From an uncultured Actinomycetes bacterium (lineage in GTDB: Bacteria; Actinomycetota; Acidimicrobiia; Acidimicrobiales; Microtrichaceae), in NCBI GenBank assembly GCA_903925745.1, contig CAIYGQ010000076.1:1-49982 (forward strand): 49,982 nt of DNA, written 5' to 3'. A program made the translations under genes and the position numbers. Shown here one piece after another: positions 7,989 to 16,295 of this stretch (positions are counted from its first letter, which is position 1; each line of letters starts with the position of its first letter). The notes under the pieces are model-generated. The model saw only the letters and a program-made list of their open reading frames with translations, was not told the DNA's origin and did not search any database.

Positions 7989-8747
7989 ATGAGCGACTCG
8001 ACTCCGACCGCAGGGGCGGACCCCGTCCAGGTCGCCCGGGCGACTGCCAGGGCGATCGGGGGCGTCCCCTCCAACTTCATGCTGGACGCTGCGACCTACG
8101 TGGCCGCCGCCGAGGCGGGTTACGCCGGCATGGACTTCTACTTCGCCGGACGGGCGGGGGCGCTCGGTGACGTGGACGCCGCCGCCGTCGTGAGCGAATT
8201 GGGGGTGTTCCCGGAACCCGCCGTGGTGGCCGCGTGGGAGGCCACGGCGGACCTCGAGTCCCGGTCGGCGGCCGCCCAACGCTTCGCCGACCAGGCCGCC
8301 CGCTGGGCCGGTGAGCACCTGGATCCCGACGCCCTCGACTACGACCGGTTGGCGGAGCTGGCCCGGCAGGTGCTCGAGGCGGCCGACCTGGGTGACGCTG
8401 CGATGGTGGCGGGCTGGCTGGAACTCGACGAGCCCGAGGCTGCTCCGGCCCGGGCGCTCCACCGGATCAACGGTCTCCGTGAGCTCCGCTTCGCACGCCA
8501 CCGTGACGAGCTGGGGGCTGCGGACGTGGCGCCGCTCGACGCCGTCATGGTCGCATCGCCGTTCATGGCCGGCATCTTCGGCTGGCCCGAGCCGCACCCC
8601 GAACCCGACGAGGCGACCCGGCAGGCGTGGTCGGCGGCCGAGGCGGCCACCGACGAGCGCTTCGCCCGGGACCTGGAGGTGCTGACCCCCCAGGAGCTGG
8701 CGGAGTTCGCCGACCTCTGCGACGGTCTCGTCAGCGCCGTGCGCTGA
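7989..8747 (+). CDS. SCO6745-type hypothetical protein
   Basis: A 252-residue soluble, mostly helical protein rich in Ala, Glu and Asp. The opening segment with DFYFAGRAGALGDVDAAAV, then AAWE, and the C-terminal HRDELGAADVAPLDAVM region resemble the actinobacterial family named after SCO6745, whose members have no settled biochemical role. No cofactor motif is evident. ATG at 7989 follows rlmB by 13 bp; a weak -10 (CAGACT, 7 nt before ATG) could give it a separate leaderless transcript. It converges with the DUF1501 gene 18 bp downstream. Confidence 0.75.
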   Translation: MSDSTPTAGADPVQVARATARAIGGVPSNFMLDAATYVAAAEAGYAGMDFYFAGRAGALGDVDAAAVVSELGVFPEPAVVAAWEATADLESRSAAAQRFADQAARWAGEHLDPDALDYDRLAELARQVLEAADLGDAAMVAGWLELDEPEAAPARALHRINGLRELRFARHRDELGAADVAPLDAVMVASPFMAGIFGWPEPHPEPDEATRQAWSAAEAATDERFARDLEVLTPQELAEFADLCDGLVSAVR

Positions 8748-8765
8748 ACACCGGCGTCGACGCAC

Positions 8766-10046
8766 CTACTGGCAGACGCCCACCCAGCCGGCGGGCGAGT
8801 TCGAGAAGCCCGGGAACACGGTGGACAGGTGGGAGCTGGTCGCTCCGAGGCGACGGGACAGCACCTCGCCGAGCACGCTCCGGTAGTCGACCGACAGGCG
8901 GAGGTCGCCGTCGACGAGCTGGTTGGAGGCCAGTCCGGGCCACGGTCCGAACACGCCGGGTCGGACGCCCCCGCCCAGGACCATCATCGGGAACGCCGTG
9001 CCGTGGTCCGTGCCCCCGGACGAGTTCACCTCGGCGCGCCTGCCGAACTCACTCATCACCACCACCGTGGTCTGGTCGACCCGGGATCCGATCCGGTCGA
9101 AGAAGGCTCCGACCGCGCCGTCGAGTTGCGCCACGAGCGACGACATGTTGGCGGTCGGTTCGTCCGGCGACCCCTGCGCACTGTGCGTGTCCCAGCCGTC
9201 GAGTTCGGCGTGCGAGAACTCGACCGGGAACCCGGCCTCGATGAGTCGGGCGATCGGCCACAGCCGCCGCCCGAGGGCAGTGTTCGGCCAGCCTGTCGGC
9301 AGGTTCGTGTCGCCGAGCGTGGCGAGGGAGTCGACCGTGTCGAGCGTCGGTGTCGTCCACGACGACAGCAGCGGGTGGGTGCCCCCCTGCGCCAGGCGTT
9401 CCACCTGGTTGGTGCGGACCTGCTGCCGGTTCGGGCCCCAACTGAGGAGCGACAGGTCCGACAGCGAGTAGGCGACCATGGATGGGTGGCCCCGCAGCGA
9501 GGCGGGAGTGGTGCCGCCGAATCCGATGGACCGCAGCACGTGGTCATTGGGGTCGGCGGTGCTGTTCAGCCACCGGCCGGCCCACCCGCTCCCGTGGGCC
9601 AGTCCGAAGGACCCGGCCTCCATCATCAACTGGGCGTCGAAGTGGCTGCGGTTGATGACGGGCAGTCCGGCCGCGGGGACGACGGCCATCCGGCCGGCCT
9701 GGTAGAGGGACGCGAGCCGGGGTGCCTGCGGGTGGAGCGCGAAGTAGGTGTTCGCTGCCGGACCGCTGAGCGCCCTGGCGGTTCCGGTCTGGACCCGGAG
9801 CGCGCCACGCCGGGCCGCGTAGCTCGGGTCGCCGAGCGGTGGCAGGAGGGTGAGGCCGTCGGCGCCGCCGCGGAGGAAGATCACGATGAGCGATCTTCCG
9901 GTGACCGGCGCCGCCGCTCCGACGGAACCGGTCCGGCCGAGCACCACGGTCGTGCCGGCCGCGGCGGCCGCTCCCACCAGGAAGTGCCGACGGGAGGGTC
10001 CTCCCACCGGTTCGGTGCCGGTCAGCTGTCCGGTGGTCGTCTCCAC
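8766..10046 (-). CDS. DUF1501 family Tat-exported protein
   Basis: A 426-residue protein of the DUF1501 family, which has an alkaline-phosphatase/sulfatase-like fold but no firmly known activity. The N-terminus carries a twin-arginine signal (SRRHFLVGAAAAAGTTVVLG, Arg19-Arg20) ending near VGAAAP. Typical family features follow: LIVIFLRGGADGL, a DxHS-type segment in ELDGWDTHSAQG, VVMSEFGRRAEVNSSGGTDH, and AFPMMVLGGGV. The GTG at 10046 places the RR pair correctly. It lies 59 bp behind the DUF1800 gene on the same strand; these two families are frequently paired and presumably act together outside the cell. Confidence 0.88.
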   Translation of the reverse strand: METTTGQLTGTEPVGGPSRRHFLVGAAAAAGTTVVLGRTGSVGAAAPVTGRSLIVIFLRGGADGLTLLPPLGDPSYAARRGALRVQTGTARALSGPAANTYFALHPQAPRLASLYQAGRMAVVPAAGLPVINRSHFDAQLMMEAGSFGLAHGSGWAGRWLNSTADPNDHVLRSIGFGGTTPASLRGHPSMVAYSLSDLSLLSWGPNRQQVRTNQVERLAQGGTHPLLSSWTTPTLDTVDSLATLGDTNLPTGWPNTALGRRLWPIARLIEAGFPVEFSHAELDGWDTHSAQGSPDEPTANMSSLVAQLDGAVGAFFDRIGSRVDQTTVVVMSEFGRRAEVNSSGGTDHGTAFPMMVLGGGVRPGVFGPWPGLASNQLVDGDLRLSVDYRSVLGEVLSRRLGATSSHLSTVFPGFSNSPAGWVGVCQ

Positions 10047-10105
10047 GTTCCGTCCCCGTGTTCTCGTGTGCGGCGGTGGTGACCGCCTGTCCGTGTGTGT
10101 GTCGT

Positions 10106-11941
10106 TCAGCGCGTCTGGTAGTCGGGCGCCTGCAGGATCTGGATCAGCAGGTTCTCCATCGCCCACTGGTTCCCCGACTGGCTCAGCGGCGAGGCGGCGG
10201 TGCGGTAGAGCTCGGCGAGCATCCGGTCCCGGGCGGTGTTCGATACGGTGACCCCGGTGCGCTGGCACGCCGCTGCGAACCACTCGCCGATCGTCGTCCC
10301 CGTGGTCCAGTTCCGAACGGCGGTCCAGTCGATGCTGAACACGCCGGACATGCCCCGGACGACCCAGGTGGCCATGTTCCAGCGGCCGATCATGGCGCCG
10401 ACCCCGACCCAGTTGGCGTCCCGGTCCGGGTAGCCGTCGGGATCCGGCCACCAGTGCGGTACCTGGTTGAGGCTGTCGGTGGCGCCGACGAGCCCCCAGC
10501 GCGACTCGCGCATCCTCGCTCCGTTCCAGCCGGTTCCGGCGGTGGCCCGCACCATCGACGCCCAGAGCTCGAGCGGTCGTCGGATCCGAGCGTTGGCCGA
10601 GGCGGCGAACTCGTTGGACGTCAGCAGGGACCGCAGCAGCGCACGGATCGAGGTGTCGGCAGCCAGGTACGCCTGTGCCGCTGTCGTCACCACGGCGTCG
10701 TTCCTGTTCACGTGGTCCCCGATGAAGCGGACGGCGAGTTCGTGGGCCAGACGCTGGGCGGTCGTCGGGTGCGAGGCGAGGTGTGAGATGAAGCCGACGC
10801 CAGCCGCCTCGCCGGTCAGGGATCCCCGCGACCAGCCGAGCACGCTGTGGGCCGGATCCTGGAACGGGCCCAGACGGTGGACGGCGGAGTTGAACACGAA
10901 GGGACCGATCGGCTGCCAGTCGACGAGCTGTCGGGTCCAGCCGCTGAGCAGGTAGGCGACCGCCTTGACGTCGTCCTCGTCGTAGCCACCGTCCACGCCG
11001 ACGGTGTGCAGCTCCATGAGCTCGCGTGCGAAGTTCTCGACCGGTACGTTCGAACCGTCGGCCCGGCTGGTCGCCTGGTTGAGGTAGTTCATCATGGCGG
11101 CGGAGCGGGCGACCTCCAGGAGCAGGTCGCGGAATCGACCGAACGCGCCCATCCGGAGCAACTGGTCGTAGGCGCCGCAGCTGGCCTGGGCGCGGTCGTT
11201 GCGCAGGTCGACGTTGAAGTGGTCCCAGAGGAACGCGACGGTCAGCTCGTGCAGCTGCCGTCGGGCGCACACGGCGCGGACGGTGGTCGCGGCCGGAAGC
11301 TCCGAGAGGATCTCCCACGCCTCACCGAGGGCGAAGTTCTGGATCGCGTCGTTGGTCGTCCGTGGGAACGAGGTGCGGATCTGTGCGTCCAGGTCCGCAT
11401 CGGTGGAGGGCGGCAGACTGAGCTGCTCGTCGATCCAGCCGACCGGTCCGAGTTGCTGGATCCGGGCGAGGACCTCTGGGGTCGGACCGTAGGTGAGTCG
11501 TCGGGCGACGTGGGTCGCCGTCAGGTTCGTCGGCGGCGCCGGGGGGTTGGGTGGTGTGGTGGTGGGCGGTGCGCCCGGGGTCGTGGTGGTGGGCGGTGTG
11601 GTGGTCGGCGGAGTGGTGGTCGGCGGTGTGGTGGTTGGTGTCGTGGTGGGCGGCGGTGTGGTGGTCGGTGTCGTGGTGGGGGGCCGCGTCGTCGGTGGCA
11701 CCGGCAGCGTCGTGGTCGATCCCGGAGGACGTGCGATCGGGGGTCGGGCGGGGGCGCCGACCTTGCGGGAGGCCGGAGCGTTCGGCCGGCACGCGGTGGC
11801 GGCGACCGCGAGTCCGCCGACCAGGAGTCCCCGGACGGCTGCTCGCCGGCCGCCGCTGGCGGGTCCGTCCTCGGCCCCGGCACCCTCCGGCCCGTCCGGA
11901 GGGGTCGTGTCGTCGAGGTCGTGGTCCGTCGCGGTCGGCAT
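10106..11941 (-). CDS. DUF1800 domain lipoprotein
   Basis: A 611-residue secreted protein. After an acidic, likely disordered start, a signal segment GRRAAVRGLLVGGLAVAATAC ends in a lipobox Cys51, so it should be lipid-anchored. A Thr/Pro-rich linker of about 75 residues (TTTPTTTPPPTTTP-like) separates the anchor from the DUF1800 domain, which starts near LTATHVARRLTYGPTPEVL and contains the family's FNVDLR, NYLNQATSRADGSNVPVENFARELMELHTVG region and HP...LA helices. Function is unknown; the family travels with DUF1501. Start ATG 11941 has GAGAGGG 6 nt upstream. Confidence 0.88.
   Translation of the reverse strand: MPTATDHDLDDTTPPDGPEGAGAEDGPASGGRRAAVRGLLVGGLAVAATACRPNAPASRKVGAPARPPIARPPGSTTTLPVPPTTRPPTTTPTTTPPPTTTPTTTPPTTTPPTTTPPTTTTPGAPPTTTPPNPPAPPTNLTATHVARRLTYGPTPEVLARIQQLGPVGWIDEQLSLPPSTDADLDAQIRTSFPRTTNDAIQNFALGEAWEILSELPAATTVRAVCARRQLHELTVAFLWDHFNVDLRNDRAQASCGAYDQLLRMGAFGRFRDLLLEVARSAAMMNYLNQATSRADGSNVPVENFARELMELHTVGVDGGYDEDDVKAVAYLLSGWTRQLVDWQPIGPFVFNSAVHRLGPFQDPAHSVLGWSRGSLTGEAAGVGFISHLASHPTTAQRLAHELAVRFIGDHVNRNDAVVTTAAQAYLAADTSIRALLRSLLTSNEFAASANARIRRPLELWASMVRATAGTGWNGARMRESRWGLVGATDSLNQVPHWWPDPDGYPDRDANWVGVGAMIGRWNMATWVVRGMSGVFSIDWTAVRNWTTGTTIGEWFAAACQRTGVTVSNTARDRMLAELYRTAASPLSQSGNQWAMENLLIQILQAPDYQTR
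11554..11698. repeat. Tandem GTGGTGGTCGGCGG-like repeats encoding the Thr/Pro linker
   Basis: Degenerate repeats of roughly 12-15 bp built from GTGGTGGTCGGC and variants. On the minus strand they encode the PTTTP-type linker of the DUF1800 lipoprotein, so copy number may vary between strains. Confidence 0.7.
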
Positions 11942-12074
11942 GGTCGGCCCTCTCGTCGACCGGTCGGTCGGGGAGGGGGTGACCGGTCGGAACCGGGGGA
12001 GTCATCGGAATCCGGGCTGCGGATCTTGATGGGGAATCTGAACGGGCACCCGGCCGTCCTGGATGGGGCGTCGG

Positions 12075-12986
12075 TCAGAGGCCGATGGGGTGCGCCGGGG
12101 GGAGCTCACCCCGACCGATCGCCTCGGCACGTTCGTGGAGCAACGCCGCGGTCGCGTCCAGATCGGTCGCGATCACGAACGACCGGCGGCACGCTCCATC
12201 GACGGCGATGCGGGCCAGTTCGCCCAGGTCGGCGATCCTCGGGGTGCGGCCGGTGGCCTTCGTGACCCGCTCGACGAGCTCGTCGAAGGTGGTTCCGGCG
12301 CGACCGGTTCCCTCACCCTGACGCTGCAGGTGCTCCGGTCGGTTGCGGGCGGCGGAGTACAGGCCGGTGTCCATCAGGCCACCGGACGGGTAGAAGACCG
12401 AGGCGCCGACATCGCCATCGGCCCGCTCCAGGTTCAACTGGAGGGCCTCGGTGAAGCAGGTGACCGCAGCCTTCGAGGCTGCGTACACCGCTGCCGTCGC
12501 GACCGGTGCGATGCCACCGTCCTTGGACGAGGTGACGACCACCTGCGACGGGCCGCCGTCGGCGAGCAGGCGCGGTACGAACTCGCTGACGCCGATGCCC
12601 ACGCCCACGACGTTGACCCCCAGGCACCACCGCCAGTCGTTCGGCTCCTGCTGCCACGGCAGGCCCCCGCCCCCAGAGGTGACACCGGCGTTCAGGAAGA
12701 CGAGATCGCAGCCTCCGGACCACTCCCAGGTCCGCTCGGCGAGCTCGCGGACACCGTCCTCGTCGGTCACATCGGTGCGCACCCCGACGACCCGTCCGGT
12801 GGCCTGGGCGCCGAGCTCGGCGACGGCCCGGTCGAGTGCCGGCTCCTCGATGTCCGCGACCACCACCCGGGCACCCCGGGTCAGCAGCTCGGCCGCGATC
12901 GCGCGACCGATCCCACTCGCACCGCCGGTGACGACGGCGGTCGCGCCGTCGGGTTCGATCGGTACCGGCGCGTTCGTCCCCGTCAC
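12075..12986 (-). CDS. short-chain dehydrogenase/reductase
   Basis: A 303-residue classical SDR. The Rossmann motif TGGASGIG, the DI pair after beta-2 (VVVADIEE, predicting NAD preference), NAG (FLNAGVTSG), the catalytic Ser (VVVTSSKDG) and Tyr-Lys (YAASK) are all present. The C-terminal part is longer than in minimal SDRs and includes a Lys/Arg-rich helix. The GTG at 12986 overlaps the stop of the amidohydrolase gene by 4 bp, so both belong to one transcript running away from tetR. The substrate is unknown; context suggests oxidation or reduction of an alcohol or keto intermediate in the cluster's pathway. Confidence 0.9.
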   Translation of the reverse strand: MTGTNAPVPIEPDGATAVVTGGASGIGRAIAAELLTRGARVVVADIEEPALDRAVAELGAQATGRVVGVRTDVTDEDGVRELAERTWEWSGGCDLVFLNAGVTSGGGGLPWQQEPNDWRWCLGVNVVGVGIGVSEFVPRLLADGGPSQVVVTSSKDGGIAPVATAAVYAASKAAVTCFTEALQLNLERADGDVGASVFYPSGGLMDTGLYSAARNRPEHLQRQGEGTGRAGTTFDELVERVTKATGRTPRIADLGELARIAVDGACRRSFVIATDLDATAALLHERAEAIGRGELPPAHPIGL

Positions 12987-14272
12987 GCGCCCGGCCAGTC
13001 GATGCCGTAGTCGTCGAACCACCAGCGGGCCGTGCGGATCGCATCCGGTGCGGTGCGCAGCGACAGGTCCTGGTGCAGGTCGGTCGGTCGCGGCCCGACC
13101 CGAGCGGCGATCTCGTTCAGCGCCGGGAGGTCGAGGTCGTAGCACCGGACGGCGTTGAGGCCGAGCAGCAGACGGGTGTCCTCGACCGAGACCTGCTGGA
13201 AGTCGGACTCGAGCCGGTCCCGCGTGTGCGGCCACGATCCTTCGGGGTGCGGGTAGTCGGTGCCCCACATGAGGGCGTCGACGCCGTTCATGTGGCGCCG
13301 CCGGATCTCCTCGGGGCTCATCGTCGACGCGCCGATGAACACGTTCGATCCCAGGTACTCCGACGGGAGTCGCTGGATGAGCCCCTTGGTCCGCGAGTTC
13401 AGCTTCTTCACCTTGAAGTTCGCCCCGAAGGTGGTGTCGGCCTTCCAGAGCAGGTCGCCGAGCCAGTACGAACCGCACTCGACCACCACGTACCGCAGAT
13501 CCGGGAACCGGTCGAACTTCCCCGACAACAACAGCTGCCACAGCGCTCGGTGGGTCCAGAACGGGACCTCCAGGACGAACTGGGCGATGTTGTCGTTGTA
13601 CGAGTCCCAATCACCCTCGCCCGAATGGGTGTGGACGACCAGGCCGGCCTCGGCGCAGGCGGCCCAGACCGGGTCGTAGCACTCGTGGCCGTAGGACGGG
13701 TGCCCGTGCCACATCGTCGGGATCATGATCCCCTTGATGCCCGGCCTGCCGGCGATCGATTCGATCTCCCGGACGGCCAGGTCGACGTCGTGGGTGATCG
13801 GCACGAGCGCAACCCCGGCGCGGCGGGCGGGGTTGGTGGCGCAGAAGTCGATCAGCCAGCGGTTGTGGGCCCGGGCGCCGGCGAAGGCGAGCGCCGGGTC
13901 GCTGATCTGTCCGGCGGCCAGCCCGGCCCCGAACGGCGGTGACTCCTGGCCGGTGACCGAGTCGCCGTCGGCGAAGATGACCTCGCCCGCCACCCCGTCG
14001 GCGTCGAGTTCCTTGTCGCGGACCTCGGGGTCGTAGGCACCGCGCAGCCCCTCGGCGTTCTCACCCTCCCACTTGGCGACGTACTCGCCGTTGACCTCCT
14101 CGACGAGTCGGCGGTGGTGGTGGCGTTCGACGACCCACTCGTCGAACTGCGGAAGGAACGCCGGGTCCAGGTACTCCCGGTACTCCTCGACCTGCAGGCC
14201 GGCGTGGGTGTCGGACGAGACGATGACGTACGGCTCGTCGCTGGTGTCGACGCCGTCGAGTGGGTTGCTCAC
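12983..14272 (-). CDS. amidohydrolase 2 (ACMSD-like) family metal-dependent hydrolase
   Basis: A 429-residue TIM-barrel amidohydrolase. Recognisable sites are SSDTHAG near the N-terminus, VVHTHSGEGDWD in the middle, VVVECGSYWLGDLLW, and the late MWGTDYPHPEGSWP with the metal-binding Asp. The usual N-terminal HxH pair is reduced to one His (DTH), a variation also seen in its paralogue at 42140. The family contains decarboxylases and hydrolases; the reaction here is unknown. GTG 14272 is preceded by GAGGAG about 5 nt upstream, a strong ribosome binding site. It diverges from tetR across 79 bp holding two inverted repeats. Confidence 0.87.
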   Translation of the reverse strand: MSNPLDGVDTSDEPYVIVSSDTHAGLQVEEYREYLDPAFLPQFDEWVVERHHHRRLVEEVNGEYVAKWEGENAEGLRGAYDPEVRDKELDADGVAGEVIFADGDSVTGQESPPFGAGLAAGQISDPALAFAGARAHNRWLIDFCATNPARRAGVALVPITHDVDLAVREIESIAGRPGIKGIMIPTMWHGHPSYGHECYDPVWAACAEAGLVVHTHSGEGDWDSYNDNIAQFVLEVPFWTHRALWQLLLSGKFDRFPDLRYVVVECGSYWLGDLLWKADTTFGANFKVKKLNSRTKGLIQRLPSEYLGSNVFIGASTMSPEEIRRRHMNGVDALMWGTDYPHPEGSWPHTRDRLESDFQQVSVEDTRLLLGLNAVRCYDLDLPALNEIAARVGPRPTDLHQDLSLRTAPDAIRTARWWFDDYGIDWPGA

Positions 14273-14311
14273 GGTGCTCCTCACCGACGTCGCTCCGGGT
14301 CGGACGGACGT

Positions 14312-14345
14312 CGTTCTTGAACGGTGTGCAAGATTGTTGCATGCT
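14312..14345 (+). promoter_or_regulatory. tetR promoter with two overlapping inverted repeats (probable operator)
   Basis: TTGAAC (14317-14322) and CATGCT (14340-14345) are 17 bp apart, and 6 nt later comes the GTG of tetR. Two inverted repeats lie in this promoter: CGTTC-TT-GAACG (14312-14323) and TGCAA-GATTG-TTGCA (14327-14341). The second fills the -35/-10 spacer, as expected for autorepression and control of the divergent amidohydrolase. Confidence 0.65.
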
Positions 14346-14351
14346 GTCGGC

Positions 14352-15080
14352 GTGACGTCCACCACGACCCGTCGAGCCGCGCCGCGACAGCCGGCTGGAG
14401 CCCGGTCCACGGGGTCCGGGTCCGGTCCCCGGCCGGACCGGCGCCCGGCCGGCCTGGAGCGCGCCGACGTCGTGGCCGCCGCCCTCGCCATCGTCGAGGT
14501 CGAGGGGGCCGACGCCCTGTCGATGCGTCGGCTGGCCTCGGACCTGGGCGTCACCACCACGTCCATCTACTGGCACGTCGGCAACCGCGAGCAGCTCGTC
14601 GTCGCCGTCGTCGAGCTCCACGCCGAGCGCCAGGCGAGGGCGTCGGTCACGGGCCGCACCCCGCGGGAGCGGGTCCACTCGTCCGCGGTCAACATCTGGC
14701 GCAGCGCCCGGGCCCACCGGAACGTGACCGCCCTGGCCTCGTCGATCGGCGCGACGACGCTGCTCGAGCTCCCGCTCGAGGTCGCGGTGCTCGCCGAGCT
14801 CGAGGCCGCCGGGGTCCGTGGAGCCGCCGCCCGTGACGCGCTCCAGGCGTTCCTCGGCTGCATCGCCGGATTCCTGGTGACCGCGTGGCGACCCCCCGGG
14901 GAGCGGCCCGATGGCCTGCGGCCGGAGCAGGTGTGGGGCCGGGTCTCCGACCCCAGGGTCCCGCGTGCCACGATCAGGGCCGTGGCCCGACCCGCCGATC
15001 TGGACCGACTGGCCGAACGGACGCTCCGGGCGGTGGTCGATGGTTTCGTCCCCGAGGCGGCGCGCGGAGGCACACGGTGA
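14352..15080 (+). CDS. TetR/AcrR family transcriptional regulator
   Basis: A 242-residue regulator. A basic, Ser/Pro/Gly-rich leader of about 38 residues precedes the DNA-binding domain: helix 1 ADVVAAALAIVEVEGADAL, then the recognition part MRRLASDLGVTTTSIYWHVGNREQL. The C-terminal ligand domain is ordinary in size and resembles the TetR_C type found in TetR-class proteins. The GTG at 14352 sits at the expected leaderless position of a good promoter. It is divergent from the amidohydrolase/SDR pair and overlaps the next gene by 4 bp, so it probably controls both arms of the cluster. Confidence 0.9.
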   Translation: MTSTTTRRAAPRQPAGARSTGSGSGPRPDRRPAGLERADVVAAALAIVEVEGADALSMRRLASDLGVTTTSIYWHVGNREQLVVAVVELHAERQARASVTGRTPRERVHSSAVNIWRSARAHRNVTALASSIGATTLLELPLEVAVLAELEAAGVRGAAARDALQAFLGCIAGFLVTAWRPPGERPDGLRPEQVWGRVSDPRVPRATIRAVARPADLDRLAERTLRAVVDGFVPEAARGGTR

Positions 15081-15853
15081 GCGCCGAGGAGGACTTCGCA
15101 CCCCGAGCGCCGGGCGACCTGATGGGGCTGCCCAAGCTGGTGATCCGCTACCCGACCGACCCGGCGGCGATCGACGCGCTGCTCCCCCCCGGCCTGACCC
15201 GCTGGGGCGATCCGCTCGTGAACGTGAACGTCTACTGCGTCCCCGTCCACGGTGAGCCCGAGTACGGGGTCAGCACGAAGGTCCCGGCGACCTACGACGG
15301 CGTGGACGGCTGGTACAGCCTGGGAATCGGGATCGACCAGGAGTCGGCGATCTTCGTGAGCCGGGAGACGAACGGGCAGCCGAAGTTCCCGTGCTCGGTC
15401 CGCTACCACCGCCTGGGCGACGAGGTCCATGCGTCCTGCACCCACCAGGGCACCACGTTCCTCACCTACTCCGGGCGTCTCGGTGCGCCGGCGGCCGTGG
15501 ACGGTGCCGAGCGCACCGAGACGGAGTGGTGGATCAAGGTGTCGAGGGCCGTCGGAGGGGTCGAGCGCGCCTACGACCTGCCGCCGCACGTCGTCGCCGT
15601 CCGCACCTCGGGCGTGCCCGAGCGGATCGTGCCGCTCGACGGCACGCTCACGTTGCGTGACAGCGCGTGGGACCCGTACACCGACCTGCTCCCACCCACC
15701 GGTGCCGCCGCCGCCGAACTCGTGGCGACCCGTCACACCGGGCGGAGCATCGAGTTGCTCGGTCCGCTCGACCCCGACGCGTTCTGGCCCTTCGCCGACA
15801 CGATCGGTGGATCGCGCTGGCCCGGGACCAGAGGGGCGCCTCGTGTCCCGTGA
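15077..15853 (+). CDS. acetoacetate decarboxylase family protein
   Basis: A 258-residue protein of the acetoacetate decarboxylase (ADC) fold. The segment ETNGQPKFPCSVRYHRLGD carries the lysine (in QPK) that forms the Schiff base in true ADC, with the preceding acidic residue also kept. Family members also include aldolase-dehydratases, so decarboxylation is likely but not certain. GTG 15077 overlaps the tetR stop by 4 bp; the downstream thioesterase overlaps its end by 11 bp. Its presence with a thioesterase and a Rieske oxygenase suggests processing of a beta-keto acid produced by ring or side-chain cleavage. Confidence 0.85.
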   Translation: MSAEEDFAPRAPGDLMGLPKLVIRYPTDPAAIDALLPPGLTRWGDPLVNVNVYCVPVHGEPEYGVSTKVPATYDGVDGWYSLGIGIDQESAIFVSRETNGQPKFPCSVRYHRLGDEVHASCTHQGTTFLTYSGRLGAPAAVDGAERTETEWWIKVSRAVGGVERAYDLPPHVVAVRTSGVPERIVPLDGTLTLRDSAWDPYTDLLPPTGAAAAELVATRHTGRSIELLGPLDPDAFWPFADTIGGSRWPGTRGAPRVP

Positions 15854-16295
15854 CCACGGCATCCCGCTGCACGACATGTTGGACTTCGAGTTCGTCTCGC
15901 CTCCGGCCGGGTCCACGACGGCCGAGGTCCGCATGCCGGTACGACCCGAGGCGCTCGGCGTCACCGGGAACCTCCACGGCGGCGCGATCGCGACCCTGGT
16001 CGACCTGGCCTGCGCCCTGGCCGCAGCGAAGCACAGTGGCGTCGACATCGAGCGGGAGTCGCTCGTGACGGCGGACCTGCACGTCCGCTACGTCGGCAGG
16101 CCCCGCACCGACGGCGTCGTCGCCCGTGCCGAGGTGCGCCGGGCGGGGCGCCGCCTGATCGTGATCGGCTGCGACGTCGTGGACGACGACGACCACCTGG
16201 TGGCGGTCGCCGACTTCTCCATGATGGTGGTGCCCCGTCGGGACCCGCTCCCGGGCATGCCGGAGGGATCGATCGGCAGAGGAGGTGCCACGTGA
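15843..16295 (+). CDS. PaaI-type hotdog-fold thioesterase
   Basis: A 150-residue hotdog protein with the PaaI/4HBT signature GNLHGGAIATLVDLACALAA, in which the Asp acts as the catalytic acid, followed by TADLHVRYVGRPRTD and ARAEVRRAGRRL. Such enzymes hydrolyse aryl- or acyl-CoA thioesters. GTG 15843 overlaps the previous gene by 11 bp, and the stop overlaps the Rieske gene start by 4 bp. It has no own promoter, so it belongs to the tetR-started transcript. Confidence 0.9.
   Translation: MSRDHGIPLHDMLDFEFVSPPAGSTTAEVRMPVRPEALGVTGNLHGGAIATLVDLACALAAAKHSGVDIERESLVTADLHVRYVGRPRTDGVVARAEVRRAGRRLIVIGCDVVDDDDHLVAVADFSMMVVPRRDPLPGMPEGSIGRGGAT

Noticed and set aside
10847-12265. Plus-strand frame with Gly/Arg/Val-rich repeats
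   Set aside because: It is the antisense reading of the DUF1800 gene and its Thr/Pro linker, not a real repeat protein.
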